DNA of 64,000 nt from Vandiemenella viatica (GCA_031002005.1 JARYHS010013631.1:63051832-63115831); one strand, 5' to 3'; positions 1 through 11,925 are shown, counted from the first letter of the stretch. Numbers and translations are program-made. Notes: generated from the letters alone by a model not told the origin.

Positions 1-770
1 CTGCAAGATGTTTTAATACCAACTGTAACCCAATTTTTGTTTACTGGTTTTTGACCAATTAGAGCTAGTTTTGTAGGGAGACACTTTTCGTAAATTTCCA
101 AAAACCTTTGGAGAAAGTAATTGAATTTATTGTATACCCCTTTTAATGTATAAACAGTGCTCAAGTCCTCATTGAGAAGTTCATCATTTAATGTTTTTAT
201 TGAATTGTTCTTTAATGGCCTAACTCTGACAAATCCTTTCTTTTTGTTATTTTCATTTCCCACGGCATCTAAAGTAATTATTTGAGCATTATGGTCTGAC
301 AAACCATTTTCCATTGGAACTGTTCCATATATTTCTAATTGATTGTGCTCTACAAAAATGTTATCAATTATGGTACTACTATCTTCTTGTGTTCTAGTTG
401 GGAAATCTACAGTTTGATAGAGATTGAATGATCTAAGCATTCCTAGAAGATAATCTGTCTGGTTAAATTCTACAGTAAAATTTATGTTGAAGTCTCCACA
501 GAGGATAATTTCCCTTTTAGTTCGTGATAAATTTATTAGAAACGCTTCAAGTTTATTACAAAATTTACTGAAGTCTCCTTTCGGAGCCCTATAAACTGTC
601 AGCACAATAAGATATTTGTTTTGTAATTCTAACTATATTGCACAACATTCAAAATATTGTTCTATACAGTATTTACTTACACTTAATGATTTTTTCTCAG
701 TATTTTCTCTAACATATATTGCTGCACCAACCATTCTCATCTGTGACCTGCAACAACATGAAGCTATTTA
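1..770 (-). pseudogene. LINE endonuclease-domain fragment (antisense, cut by window edge)
   Basis: Translating the minus strand from about 730 down to 1 gives an AP-endonuclease-like domain of a non-LTR retrotransposon. Visible motifs are GAAIYVRE near the start, YRAPKGDF, the catalytic-region motif ILCGDFNINF and the late motif GLSDHNAQI, in the order normal for this family. The role would be nicking target DNA for reverse transcription. An in-frame TAG lies at 633-635, and upstream of about 730 the frame breaks up, so the copy is dead. The reverse transcriptase should follow beyond position 1, outside the window. The fragment belongs to an APE-type LINE; I cannot assign the clade from this part. 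Confidence 0.8.
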
Positions 771-1519
771 ACGGCAGAAGCCACTATTTCGGAAGACCCA
801 GAAGAGGCTTGGCATATCAGATACTTCGTCAACGCATTACTTTCTACTCATCAATAAAAAAACCAATTGAAAACAGAAGCTGTAATTTACGTCAATCCTT
901 AACTTCGCAACACGAATACTTAGTCAGTTTTCATCAACTTGATTAAAAATAATATAGCCGTTAGCATTCAAATATGTTGACAAAAAAATGACGACGTTAA
1001 TGTAAATCTGTTAAAATTTTACATCTCTTTTAACCTGTTAACCATTGATGAAAAACTGTTAATAACGACGAATTCATTTTTTTAAGACGCGTTCAGATCA
1101 GATTTGTACGTATATTTATCCAATACGTATGCCAGACATAAAATTGGATACTGAGTTTCGTTCGTACATAAATATTGAATTGGTATTTAAAATTGATACT
1201 CCACATAAAATATTGATTTTTGATATATCGAGAATAAAAATACCAACGATAAATATCGATTATCTTATGAAAATATATTTGATATTTCGATATATCAATA
1301 TATTTTGCTCAAGTCTAGAGCACGGCACTGGTTAAAGGTCTCGTTGTAACCCCCTGAAGCGCTATAAGATCACGAAGCGAGCACAAACACAGATCTGAAC
1401 AGTTGAAGACAGCGCTTTTTGGTGCAAAACCTTCTCTACGACTGTCGCACTATTTGATGCGGAGCAACGAAGAAGAAGCAGAAGCTAGAAATAGAAAAAT
1501 ACCCCTTCCCCACCTACAA
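771..1519. other. unassigned AT-rich spacer
   Basis: No recognisable gene. Around 1200-1310 the DNA is rich in ATATCGAT-type words on both strands, giving an open frame of 68 codons that looks compositional. From about 1340 to 1515 the sequence is GC-richer and unplaced. Confidence 0.45.
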
Positions 1520-2315
1520 TTAGGCGCTTTCACACCGTACGGTTTAGACCGTGCGGCAAATAATATTACGGTGAAACTCCGGACACTCATCCAAGTTCTC
1601 ACTGTACGTTTTATGTACTTACGGGTTTTTTCCATCATGTGCTGTTTGGTTATAATAAATCGTAATGTTATATAACATTTGCGAAAGAGACATGTCTGGG
1701 TGCATCATATCAACGAAAGAATAGAGAAACTGGACCTATTATCTATGTTATTGCAGGATTTACGAAAAGATGAAAATAAGTTTTTCAGTTATTTTCGAAT
1801 GTCCTTTGCCTCCTTTGACGAATTACATGAATAACTAAAAGATGTCCTCCAACGTCAAAACACACAATTTAGAAACTGTATACAACTAATTGAGATGCTG
1901 ACTGTTACATTAACCTAACTATAAATATACGCTATTTTTGTGTGTACTTGGACTATATTATTGAAATAGATTATTAAGATGTTGAAAACAGAAAGAAAGT
2001 CAACATAAAATAGTTCAAAATGCCTTTATTGAACAATAAAAACATTGCAGAATGGAATATGCGGAAGACAACAAATATATCTTTAAAGGGATAATGAATT
2101 AATACATAGCCAAACGCCAACTACAATGGCTCGAGGGCACGACATTACGACTTAAAACCTTCTAATATGAAATCGTTCATTTGGTCACGTGCGCCACTGA
2201 GTTATCGGTTGCCGTGCGGCTGCCGTGTGTAGCAGTTGCAGTAAGATGAATAGAAGCCATGTTCTTCCTATGCCACTAAAAGAATGTTGCCGTACGATTT
2301 TTTACGGATCGATAA
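1520..2315 (+). mobile_element. PIF/Harbinger-type DNA transposon relic, internally deleted
   Basis: The left end looks like a Harbinger terminus: TTA at 1520-1522 (the usual 3-bp target) followed by GGCGCTTTCACACCGTACGG. A subterminal word CCGTGCGGCAA near 1550 recurs inverted at about 2208-2219 and again, decayed, near 2287-2306. Inside is the N-terminal part of a Harbinger transposase (separate entry), but nothing resembling its catalytic DDE half before the right end, so the element has lost most of its coding region. The right boundary is approximate because its terminal repeat has decayed. Confidence 0.6.
1682..1918 (+). pseudogene. PIF/Harbinger transposase N-terminal fragment
   Basis: Frame 1682 reads RKRHVWVHHINER, then DLRKDENKFFSYFRMSFASF, then LKDVLQRQNTQFRN. 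This is the pattern of the region before the nuclease core in HARBI1-like proteins (WVHPIN..., KFFNYFRMS..F..L, ...RPAI...ERL). One in-frame TAA follows DELHE at about 1831, and the frame runs out near 1918. About 79 codons remain of a protein normally around 350-400 residues, so it cannot be functional. Confidence 0.75.
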
Positions 2316-2718
2316 AAACTATATAATATTTTCTTTTTAAAGTTTTTAAAAAATATATTTTTATTATCTGTTCAGCAAATTTAGCTTTACAGGACACTGT
2401 TGAAGTATACAGAACATAACATTTATATAATCATGGCTGAGGTCAGCATACTAGGGCCCCTCAGTATATGCAGAACTGTGATAAAATAAATAGTTTATTG
2501 ACAGTAATGACATTTCTATCGGCATTAGAAAGTAATAAAACAGTTATCAGTATTAAAACAGTGATGAATACAGTTAAAATGAGTTTGGTTTAAAATAATT
2601 ACACTTTTGTTCACGGAATACATTTAGCTTTCAGCGCTTAGGAGAAACGGATTTTGTGACACATGATGGCGATGCAGCTAACAAGGGAAATAGCAGACAG
2701 AAAATGGCTAGCCAAATG
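2316..2718. other. unassigned AT-rich spacer
   Basis: No coding or repeat signal recognised. I looked here for the second LTR expected for the minus-strand element at 2.7-4.7 kb and saw no match. Confidence 0.4.
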
Positions 2719-3975
2719 TTACACACCGTATTTGTATTTACTGGTTTTCATCTTTTTCGGAGTCACTGTTTGACAGCTAAATGTGTTGAGGAAGACATTT
2801 TTTTTTAGCTTGATTTGTCCCATTCTCTTCCCTAGTTCATAAAATTGCGCACCAGGTACTACATTAATTCCTTTAGCAAAATTTAGCAAAATTGTACTTA
2901 TATCAGGTGGGTACTCTTTTCTCAAATAATTTGAAGTAATTCGGTGTCGGCCGTCATCGATTGTGTCCTGCAACAATACTTCCATCGATCCCTTCTCATC
3001 TTTCCTGTCAAAAGAAACATATGTAGCGGCTTCTGTATTACCGTGCCGGAAAAATACATTCGTTCTTTTATTGCTACCTGGAACCGGTACAATATTCTTT
3101 TCTTCAGTTCCCATCTGCAATATATTTTCATCTTCTTCTTCGTCATAACTCCTTATAAAAACATTCTTATTCCACTTTCATCATTTTCTTCATATTCATT
3201 CTCACTACTTCTGCATTCGTACTCTTCTCCATAGCTGCTAGGAACATTTTCAATTTCTTCACTTTCGTTAATACTTAACGGTAGCTCGCTATCATTATCT
3301 GCTAATTCTTCTTCCTCGAATGTATCTTTTAACGACTCTTTTCGTGCTTCTGCTATACTCATTTTTTCTTCAACAGCTTCTTCATGACTTCGTACTTGGC
3401 CTTCCAAAATTTCTTCCATTTTATTTTCAACATTTTTCTGACTTTCTTCTATTTTCTTATTTAATGACATTTCTACAGCTTCAACAGTAGTTTTCTCCTT
3501 TTCTATCCATTAAAACAACGACATCTTGATCCCTAACTTGCTTGATTTCAATAGTATCTTCCCTCATTATTTTCAGTTCTTTTTCTGTTTCCTTCTCCAC
3601 CTTCAAAATTCTTCCAGACACACTTACTATCAATTCTTCTGTCCTTTTAATATTCTGATTAATACTATCCGTAATCCTTTTCTCAGATTCTTGACTACTT
3701 TGTATAACTTGCGTGAGTTTTTCATTAATTATCCCGATGTCTTGTCTGGTTTTTTCTTGGCTCTCTTCAAATCTTCGGATGTCTTGTCTGGTTTTTTCTT
3801 GACTCTGTTCAAATCCTCGGATGGCATTTAATATCAATTCAAGATCCATACTCTTTAAGTCTGTACTCTTTTCGGCACTCATTCTAGCAAGTTTTATACA
3901 ATTATTATATATAATACATATATTACAAGCAACAACAAAAGTTTTACTACTCAGAAGAACCAATCCCCACAGCAA
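2719..3975 (-). pseudogene. gag-like coiled-coil ORF of an LTR retrotransposon, broken
   Basis: Three minus-strand open frames run head to tail. The first (3975-3481) has an internal ATG beginning MSAEKSTDLKSMD and then a long heptad-like helix rich in E, K, Q, I and R, probably a coiled coil. The second (3470-3153) is strongly acidic (EEEELADNDSELPLS). The third (3120-2719) begins MQMGTEEKNIV and is basic at its end. Stops or shifts separate them. Position directly downstream of a primer-binding-site-like sequence suggests a structural gag-type protein of a Gypsy-like element. I saw no zinc knuckle, protease or RT, so the element is truncated before pol. The assignment rests on context and coiled-coil character, not on a conserved gag domain. 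Confidence 0.5.
3725..3825 (-). repeat. in-frame 42-bp tandem repeat
   Basis: Two units of about 42 bp encode consecutive near-identical 14-residue blocks (FEQSQEKTRQDI and FEESQEKTRQDI) within the coiled-coil ORF. The multiple-of-three unit keeps the frame and the heptad phase (14 = two heptads), as expected for expansion of a coiled coil by local duplication. Confidence 0.8.
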
Positions 3976-4138
3976 AAATCACTGCTTCATACTTAACTTC
4001 TTTACTATACACTACTCATTACTTTTCAAAAACTAACTAATTTAATACCGAAGAAAGACAGTCTCAATAAAAATCACTGCTTCAGTTTAAATTTCTTTAC
4101 TGTACGTCATTCACTCAGTGTTCAAATTTTAATTACTT
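3975..4138. repeat. diverged tandem duplication in the LTR-element leader
   Basis: A segment starting AAAATCACTGCTTCA at about 3977 is repeated at about 4071 with the same following pattern (TTCTTTACT, then CATT/ACT words). The unit is about 95 bp. It lies upstream (on the minus strand) of the gag-like ORF, in what would be the untranslated leader. Confidence 0.65.
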
Positions 4139-4324
4139 TTCTTTTCTTTTTTCTTTATATGACTGATGATTACTGCCATCTCAGAACTTATAAATGGAAT
4201 GTTCTCTACTTGCCGCGCTGCGTAGAATGAAAATCTGGAACTCGCCGCTGCCACTGCGTCATCAGAAGATTCCAGTCGTTTAGGGTGCTATGCTCATTAG
4301 TAGTAATTAACACCCATAAATTCT

Positions 4325-4339
4325 GGTCCAGGGTCGCCA
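4325..4339 (-). other. primer-binding-site-like sequence of LTR element
   Basis: On the minus strand this reads TGGCGACCCTGGACC. The TGGCGACC start just downstream of an LTR end is the usual layout of a tRNA primer-binding site in Gypsy-type elements. It lies about 350 bp upstream of the gag-like ORF on the same strand. Which tRNA would prime was not determined. Confidence 0.55.
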
Positions 4340-4342
4340 AAT

Positions 4343-4712
4343 ATAACAGGGCTATATATTCTATTCAACCTTACCAGGCAAGCCATGTTATAAACTGCCG
4401 ATGATTCCTTTTATTTGATTCGGCAGTTGTTGCATATTAATGTAATGCATTTACGTGAACATAATATTTGCTAAACCAAGAAAAACCACACATATATGGA
4501 ACACCAATAACATGAGACGTTTATTCAAATTCATATATCCAAAATAACAAAACCGCTCGCAAGCTTAACACAGTCCTTGCTCTCTTTTGTCTCACAGCGA
4601 TTACATACCTCTATCATATTAGTTGTATTATTCTTTGGCAGCGCCCGCTGACCAAAGATTATTGTCACTTACAGTCAATACTTAGAAGCTAGTCTTTGCG
4701 TATATGCTACAG
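4343..4712 (-). mobile_element. probable 5' LTR, boundaries uncertain
   Basis: The stretch next to the primer-binding-site-like sequence should be the 5' LTR of the minus-strand element. Its PBS-side edge is fixed near 4343; the outer edge (about 4700) is a guess because no second LTR copy is in the window for comparison. No other gene signal lies here. Confidence 0.35.
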
Positions 4713-5109
4713 TGTGGAAATGGTGATCAGAGAACGATTAAGTCTGAATAATAGTACGCCTCCTCAGGTTTCTCAACTTAAAGCATTTCTCCATGGTGAG
4801 CCTCCATTTATGAGAAATCGGGAGTTAAAACTGTGTGTGAATGTTCTATACGTGTCGGGAAGACCACTTGTTATAAGTGTCAGGTTAGCTCTGCGCGTTC
4901 AGGCGGGTTGTTGTTATGCGTCCTGTCACTGGTTCGATTACACGATCCATTATTTTTTTATCATTGCTCTTAGATTTTGTAGCATTAAAGATTTGGCGTT
5001 CTTTACTAATATTTAATTTACATTACGGATTTTTTTCTGAAATAAATTTACCAAATTATTTATTTTCCATTGAGGAATACGTAATCGTTGCAAATAAGAA
5101 AAGCTGACG
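4713..5109. other. unassigned spacer
   Basis: Open frames of about 100 codons occur but show no recognisable motif and have no supporting codon pattern. Confidence 0.35.
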
Positions 5110-5640
5110 AATGAACTGCGTAAACTTTTTTGGTGTTGGTCACTAAACCATACGTCGTGAATGAAAAATTATTGTTATTGGTCGATTCGTGGAGTGGCCA
5201 CGATGATACGACGGTTTATGATCAAGTTTGTCCAAATAAAAACTGAATGGTTGTTGAACATTAAAAGTGATACCGCCAAAATGTACGCATTTATGTCAGC
5301 CATGCGATGTGTATTTCTATTTTGAGGTAAAAATAATAGCAAAAAGGCTTCAAAGCATGTCGGAACTATTGCAAGTTAATCGTGAAATATCTTCTCGTGA
5401 AGATACACCAGATTTTTCGAGCACCTGCATATATTGACGTGATATAATATGCCTGGTATCGTTCAAAATTAACGAAGGAAAGGCCAGAATTTACAAATAT
5501 GCTTTCCTACTTCAATAATGAAATGCCTTTTTGCTGGATTTATTTTATCAAATGATCCTGCTGTGCACGAAATTTGTATTTTAAATATTTGTACGATTTA
5601 TATCATACAAAAATTATGCGTATTCCTCAAATTCACTTAT
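5110..5640 (+). pseudogene. decayed DDE transposase (pogo/ISL2EU-like C-terminal core)
   Basis: Across shifting plus frames I can follow a DDE-transposase-like sequence: a region resembling the second catalytic segment (GRFVEWPR after about 5180), then VIPPKCTHLCQPCDVYFYF, then EISSREDTPDF, then APAY-ID near 5425. The phrase PPKCT..QP.DVYF is the pattern before the third acidic residue in pogo/Tigger-type and ISL2EU-type transposases. Several stops and shifts interrupt it. No terminal repeats were located, so the element's limits are unknown. Superfamily is likely, exact family uncertain. Confidence 0.55.
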
Positions 5641-6499
5641 GGCGCTACTTCGCTACTTCATGTGGTTAGTGATGCAATTTATATTGCTGAACTGCAGTTC
5701 AAAACACACAAATACAAGAAAATACTTCATCAAGCGTCGTCCTTACTTAACGATATCTATATGAGAACTGTCTCTTGACTGCCGAGTACTAAGTTCTAGC
5801 GTGCTTAGAGGACTTACCACACTGAAACAACCAATCGCGTATCACTGCACCGAAGTGAATCATTAATTTAAAATTAAAGGAATAATAAAATTTAGATGAA
5901 TTTATCTTAATTAAATAGTCTGAATATTCTGAAGCTTACGACAGAAAATTTCATGTAACAACGTATAATAAACAAATTCTAAGGAAGCAGCAGGTAAATA
6001 AATCTAATTATTCATCAGCGCTAATGGATTCACAGAATGCAAAAAAGAAGAAGAAGATCCTACGCGGTCTAACACTTAAATGTTTATCCCCTCTAAATTG
6101 CTATTACTGCAATACATGTAAAAGGAGTATCGTACGGATGTGGAAATGCTGGTGATACAATTAGAATGGTAGCGAGACACAAATTTCTACTTGGGTTGTA
6201 GGTGGTAGTGCACAATTCAAGTTCTTCAATTATAACTTAAACTGTTTTTGACATTATATCGCCGTGTTTACAATGACAACGCCTCTCTCTCGTTCATCTG
6301 TTGGCCTAGAGAAAAAAAAGATCTTTAATTTTGTTTTAAAGTAGAGTATAATGCGTGATTACTATGCCATTTATTAGCATATTCTACGTAATCTGATTTA
6401 AAAGTCCGCTCTTTATGTAGGTGACTTTTCCATTTTCTCGTAGTCAATTTTGAAGAAGCCCCTTTCAGAGTCCCAAGTACCTCACTGAGCGTTTCTGTT
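5641..6499. other. unassigned spacer
   Basis: No gene, RNA or repeat recognised. A short AAG-rich run lies near 6040. Confidence 0.4.
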
Positions 6500-6990
6500 A
6501 TGAAAATAAACATTCCTCGGACCGCCTATGTTTGCACGCCGTGCAGCTGCGCTCGGGAATTTTTTCTTAGTGGCATCCTTCCTTCCTTCCTTATGATCTC
6601 ATTTCTGATTTCGGGCGTAGGTTGTTACTATGGAAGATGTATCCCTCCACGGAAACTCTCTTCTGAAGGTAAAGTGGGGTGGTTTCAAGTTGCCTTGAAC
6701 GTGTTGATGACTGTGATTGAGTTTGTTCAGTATAGAGTGTTGTTTATGTTGTATGTTAACAAGGAAGAGGTTGATACCTGGTATCGGCCCATTCAGGCCC
6801 ACTCTTCCGAAAGACGCATTAGGGCCTCCTGTCTTAACATTCTCATCCGACTGGCTTCACCACCTTTCCTACCTGTACTAATGATAAAAATTTCTTCCAG
6901 TCACAGGGCTCGAATCAGCTAACGCCTTGTTAACGCCCCACACAATCAAGGAGCAGCAGCCAACGGAACCTACCAGTTAGGGTTAATGGT
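6500..6990 (-). repeat. possible dispersed repeat with B-box-like motif
   Basis: A GC-richer block. On the minus strand near 6915 it contains GATTCGAGCCC, close to a pol III B box (GATTCGAATCC type). A plus-strand ATG frame of 140 codons (6500-6922) crosses it but resembles no family I know. I lean to a dispersed repeat with a tRNA-like core. Weak support. Confidence 0.25.
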
Positions 6991-7880
6991 GTCTGTGAAT
7001 CTAAAAGAATGAACTATAGGGGTAGATTTCAAGAAGTAAGAGAATTGCTGATATAGAGTCGTGTGAACACGCAAGTCGTGGTACAGGGACAGAAATTGGC
7101 AAACGTAAACAACTGTTTCTTACAAAACAAATGAAGGAGAAAAACAGTACTGAAGCTTCGCAAATATTTTGTTGTATACATTGCTCTCCGATTATTATGT
7201 TGTTCATATTTTCGCCGTACGAATTTTGACAGTAAATGACATCCACTTTCTGTTCAGAGAAATAATTTGCATCAGTGATTAATTTTATTCATTAATTTAT
7301 TTTAAAATCTGGAATTTCTTGACCATGGTATGACTTGCGATTGCAAGAAGACGATCAGATTAGGAATTAGAACGGAATAAATTTTTGGTAAAGGTCGGAG
7401 CTTAATAGTAAATGGAACAATGAATTATGTTCCGTGCCGATACTAACTGAGCTAGTAAGAAGATACGTGAAACTGTTCGTTATATTTTACTCTACTTTTC
7501 AGTGATTACTATTTCTTTTATTAAACTAGTTCTAGGATTGAGAGTAATTTCTCTAACACGTGGTTCTTTGTAACGTAGGAGGTGGATAAGGCGTTCGCCT
7601 TCTCAATTCAGTACCTCGGTTTCTCATCCCTGTGCAGCCAAGTACTTTTGCGTACCTTGCTTTGTTTATAAGAGTTACGCTAGGACGCTTCGACGTTTAA
7701 CAGTAGATCCAGTTACAAAAAAGCCGTAATCCGCGGTAATCGAAACTATATTACACGTCGTAAGACTATATGATTTTATTTCTTTTTTTAAAAAATCTTC
7801 GACAGTTGTCTGCACCTTCCCTTGTTTGAAAGAGAAAAAGAATTTGCCACTCCTATATTAGCTTCTGTTACTTTTTTTTA
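6991..7880. other. unassigned spacer with weak tRNA-like trace
   Basis: Mostly featureless. At 7577-7640 a GGTGGATAAGGCG word followed about 45 bp later by GGTTTCTCATCCC could be eroded A and B boxes of a SINE, but it is too decayed to assign. Confidence 0.35.
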
Positions 7881-8121
7881 CCGAGGGTGGTGGTGTAACG
7901 TTTAGCGTTCTCGCCTCGCATTCGGGAGGACGGCGGCTCGAATCCCCGTCCGAGCATCCAGATTTGGGTTTTCCATGGTTTCCCAAGGCAAATGCCGGGA
8001 TGCTTCCTTCAAAAGGTCATGGCCGAAATCCTTCCCATTCCTTGTCCCCATCCATTCCCGTCTCTAAAGACCTCGCTGTTAAGAGAGGTTAAGCAGTTAA
8101 AAAAAATAATAATAATAAAAA
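7881..8121 (+). mobile_element. SINE-A copy, near full length, alternative tail
   Basis: It starts CCGAGGGTGGTGG with a tRNA-like head (A-box-like GGTGTAACGTTTAGC, B-box GCTCGAATCCCC), continues through the family body (CCAGATTTGGGTTTTCCATGG, shortened here; GCCGGGATGCTTCCTTC) and ends in AAT repeats. The 3' part reads CTCGCTGTTAAGAGAGG rather than the common GACGTCGACGAGGCG, a variant shared with the copy at 63.4 kb. Confidence 0.85.
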
Positions 8122-8784
8122 TTTCTGTTATTTTCTGGTTTGTTCTTCACGGCTTGTTTACGCCTTAGTCATTGCAGCTGGAAGAAGAATGAGGGCAAGC
8201 AATAGAAAGTCAATCATTCTTATATGAGTGATTCTATGAACTCATTCAAAATTAAAATCTCAATTGACGGATCTGTGATCGAAACCGTGTCCTCCCAGAG
8301 TTAACTACTCATTCACCAGCCTTAAACATGTGTTATTGACGAGTATCCATATTAGCTTAATAACCAACATCAGCTTACCATAGTTCATGTTCGACCAGTT
8401 CTTTCTTTATAAATACGTTTTAAATGAGTCTTTTTGAACATATTTATAAAATTAAAAGATTAGAAGAAGAACTGTAAACAAATATACGTTAAAGAGAAAT
8501 GTAAATGCCAGTAGCTAACCAAATGATACAGTTCAGACTGATGTATCAGAAACTCCACTTATTTAATTACTACTTGACATCAATTAACTGAAATATAGAT
8601 TGGTCAGCCAAAATCGTAGTGTTTTTTACGGTCTTGCCAATGCAAGAAGGGATTCGAATGGTAGCCTCTAGTCTGTAGTATCTGCGTCGCATGATATAGT
8701 ATTATTTGTAATAGAATTCAGTAACGTTTTGGTAGCTGTAATTCTTGTTCAAACTTCGATGATGTGTGTCCATGGTAGATATTA
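8122..8784. other. unassigned spacer
   Basis: No feature seen. Confidence 0.4.
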
Positions 8785-8904
8785 TTCCATGACGTTTCGT
8801 GGAATACGAAGCCTGGATGATTCCTTCAAAAGTCCACGACTAATTTACTTTACTGTTGTTGCCCTGATTCCCTCCCTTAATCCTTAACAATAAAATAAAA
8901 TAAA
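8785..8904 (+). mobile_element. SINE-A 3' fragment
   Basis: Eroded 3' half only (CCTGGATGATTCCTTCAAAAG, then CCCTGATTCCCTCCC) ending in repeated AATAA. The tRNA head is missing. Confidence 0.55.
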
Positions 8905-10853
8905 ATGAATTCAAGAATAATATTGAGTTAAATCAGTAAAAATTAAAACGCGCTTTCAGCTTGCAAATACCAAGGAAAATAGGTATTATGTAACTTACTA
9001 ATCATATAATTAGGTTAATTGCAATAGCAGCATTGTATGTACACTTAAAAAAGTACAGGAGAATTTATTAAATAGTCCATTGCACCATACTAAATTGTAT
9101 AAATAAATGTGAAGTCTGGATTTATTGCATATCAGAACAATCAATTTTAGAAGACGGTATAAATTAATCAACACTTGAAATTTTACTAGCTGGGTTCTAG
9201 GTACTGGGTTTATTTTTATTTTGGCGCGGTGCTGTGCTAGCGGCAAAGAAAAAAAATATCCGACTGATTTGATCACCCAGCCAAGGCAAAAGAAGTTCCT
9301 CTCAGAGCCTTCCGTCGCAATAGATCACCTTGCCTGAAGTATGAAGACAGATATTCTACCCAGAAGACGAGAACTCAATTTGCATATCAGTAAAGAGGGA
9401 GGACCATTTTCCGTGGCTTCCATTTCGGTAAATGCGTTTCCATTTTATTCGAGTTACGTCATCGGCGTTGCTCGAGTGCTGGCTGGAAGGCCAGGTTCAG
9501 GCTGTGCGGTTAACACAACCGAGGCCAATTCGAACTCGCTCACAACATTGAAAACTACGTTATACTGCAATAGCTGCGGATCTAGGGCACAAAAACGTAA
9601 TACCAACTGTTACAATGATAAATTTCTTCTAATTCCCCTGACACACTTTGCTTTTATCTGTTTGTGAATCCTCGTCCTGTTTAATAAAATGTGTTGTCTG
9701 GAGACTGCGCTCGCCTCAATACTTCGGCAAACATCGGCAAGTCTCGATAATACCCGAAGTGTAAGTTACTCTTACTACCCCAACAGCGCTGCTTTTGCTG
9801 ACCAGCAATATTCAAATTAATAATTGTATTGACTTTATTTGTATTTATACTGGTAAAAGAAAGCGTAAATTACGATTAAATGATTGAATTTGATTTAATT
9901 TGTACTTATTTTGTTAAAAAGGAAATGTAACAGCGGTGACAACAAACCGACATTGCGTGTTGTGTAGCACAAATACGAAATATACTGCGAGGCAAAGATA
10001 TAATAACGTGATATTCGTTTAAATTTACATGTTGCGTTTTGTTTATTTACGGCAACTAGATACAGAAATTCATGTAAGGAGAAGAGCATCTGCTGTATTA
10101 TCTGTAGAAGTTACTTGAATGAAGTGACAACATAACCTACGACAGAAGAAAGAAACAGTGAAGTTTATTAAAACTCAGAGAAACTTTACAAGAAATATGT
10201 CAATAAAATAAAGATTAGTTATTTATTTTTGAAATTATACTTAGAAACTTTTTCATATATTAAAAATTTGTGTTAACAATAAAAAAGATAACGATTAATC
10301 GTTATACGTTTTTTATTTTCGGAAACCGATTCCTACTACCATCGTAGGTGATTCCCATCATTTTTGAGGGGTGTTTAAACTAGTTTAGTTTATGTAGTTC
10401 CTTTTCAGGATATATAAACTAATAGACAGTAAATGTTTGGCTTTAGAAGTTTAAAATTATGACGCTTTTACGTTTTTATGTCTTTTTTTTGTAATTGCTT
10501 TTCACGATGAGAAACATTTTTCCTTGTTTTAGACATAAATGTCTTATGTGTGTAGCTGTCGGAATATAATTACAATATCGTCATTTGCCTCAGTTTTGCT
10601 ATGTTTGAAAAAAAAATGCATACTCCACCCTATGCGAGTAAACGCAGTTGGCGCGTAACATTTCGAGTATTGAAGTGTTGCTGATTTCACTTCTGAAGCA
10701 GGAAGCTGATCTAATCACATATTTTTCCACCCGGATCTGTGCTCGCGTTTGCAATGCCGAAAGCACCGAACCAGCTGTCTGTGAAACAATGGGAGGATCT
10801 GGACTGACCAGCGTCTACACAGCGTTCTGCAGATTGCGGAATTTTGAGAAATC
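8905..10853. other. long unassigned AT-rich spacer
   Basis: No motif-bearing frame. The best open frame (9341-9667 plus, 108 codons, ATG start) is basic, has no recognisable domain and is likely chance. Confidence 0.4.
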
Positions 10854-11102
10854 TTATTATTTTTTATTTGTTTACTGATTTACGCCTCATTGACGTCGAG
10901 GTCATTAGAGGAGGCATGGGACTGAGGACAAGGGACGGGAAGGAATTCGGCCATGGACTTTTGAAGGAACATGCCGGCATTCGCCTGGAGTGATTTGGGA
11001 AACCATGGAAAACCCAAGTCTGGATGCCCGGACGGGGATTCGAACCGCCGTCTTCCCGAATGCGAGGCCAGAGCGTTAACTGCTCACCCACCACGCTCGG
11101 TC
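10854..11102 (-). mobile_element. SINE-A copy with 11-bp target duplication
   Basis: Full-length copy on the minus strand: head at 11102, intact B box (GGTTCGAATCC) near 11040, tail GACGTCAATGAGGCGTAAA near 10880. TTTGAGAAATC occurs at 10843-10853 and 11103-11113, a perfect 11-bp target-site duplication that fixes the boundaries and indicates LINE-type target-primed insertion. Confidence 0.9.
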
Positions 11103-11778
11103 TTTGAGAAATCGTCCGCGGCTCGTTGTCTCTGCTATCGGTGTTGAAACGCTTGAAACCGCTAATATGAGCTGTAGATAACGATTGTAGATTACTTATG
11201 AACAAAATCTGGTAGCTTATACCCAAACCTGATCGAAGTCGTTTTTGTGAAACTCCTTGTCCGCATAACGATTTATTGTTTTCCATGAGGTTTCGAAGTA
11301 TTCTCAATGATACAGGACATAGATCTACAACAATTTTGCTAATTCGATGTCGCTGTCGTTTCTGGTACACCCTATTACGAAACTCCTCGTTAAAATTTAG
11401 CACAAAAACAGCGAAATGATAATTACATGATCTACATCGCTGTTATTTTTCGGTTCCTGTAAGCTTCAGTTCTTTTGGCCGGAAATGATTGTTACCTTTC
11501 TGAATTGTTCAAAGTTTCCGCTTTTGAAAAAAAAAATATTTTTGTTATGTTTTATTCACCTATAGCGAGGAATTTTAAAATTTCGTTCAAATATTTTTTT
11601 TAATTTTTTTATTTATTATTATTATTATTATTTACAAAGCCTCACAAAACTGGGCAAAACCAATAGATTCATTTTTTTTTCATTCTGAAAATGTAATTTG
11701 AGACATTTTACGTCAATCAACACCCAGATCAGTTCTATTGAATCGTACGCCTGTGAGTTATAGGCAAAATATATATAA
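11103..11778. other. unassigned spacer with ATT microsatellite
   Basis: Contains T-rich and ATT-repeat DNA at about 11580-11632. No gene. A minus-strand open frame beginning near 11403 runs into the SINE and is not a real gene. Confidence 0.45.
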
Positions 11779-11925
11779 TGGCCTTGCGCCATGTCGATGT
11801 TATTAGAGATGGATCAAGACTGAGGGCTAGGAACGAGAAGTTATTGGGCCATGCGTTTTGAAGCAACCATCGCGGCATCCGCCTGGGGTGATTTCCTCCC
11901 GAATGCTAGGCCTGAGCGCCGAATC
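11779..11925 (-). mobile_element. SINE-A fragment with internal deletion
   Basis: Matches the SINE body on the minus strand (family words near GTCATTAGAGGCGGG, GGCCATGG and GCATCCGCCTGGGGTGATTT), but the part carrying the B box is deleted: the body joins straight to CTCCCGAATGCTAGGCC. Confidence 0.65.

Noticed and set aside
6500..6922. 140-codon plus frame with ATG
   Set aside because: No recognisable domain, odd composition, and a B-box-like motif on the other strand suggests a repeat; not called as a gene.
9341..9667. 108-codon plus frame
   Set aside because: No motif, surrounded by non-coding DNA, and no splice or promoter context.
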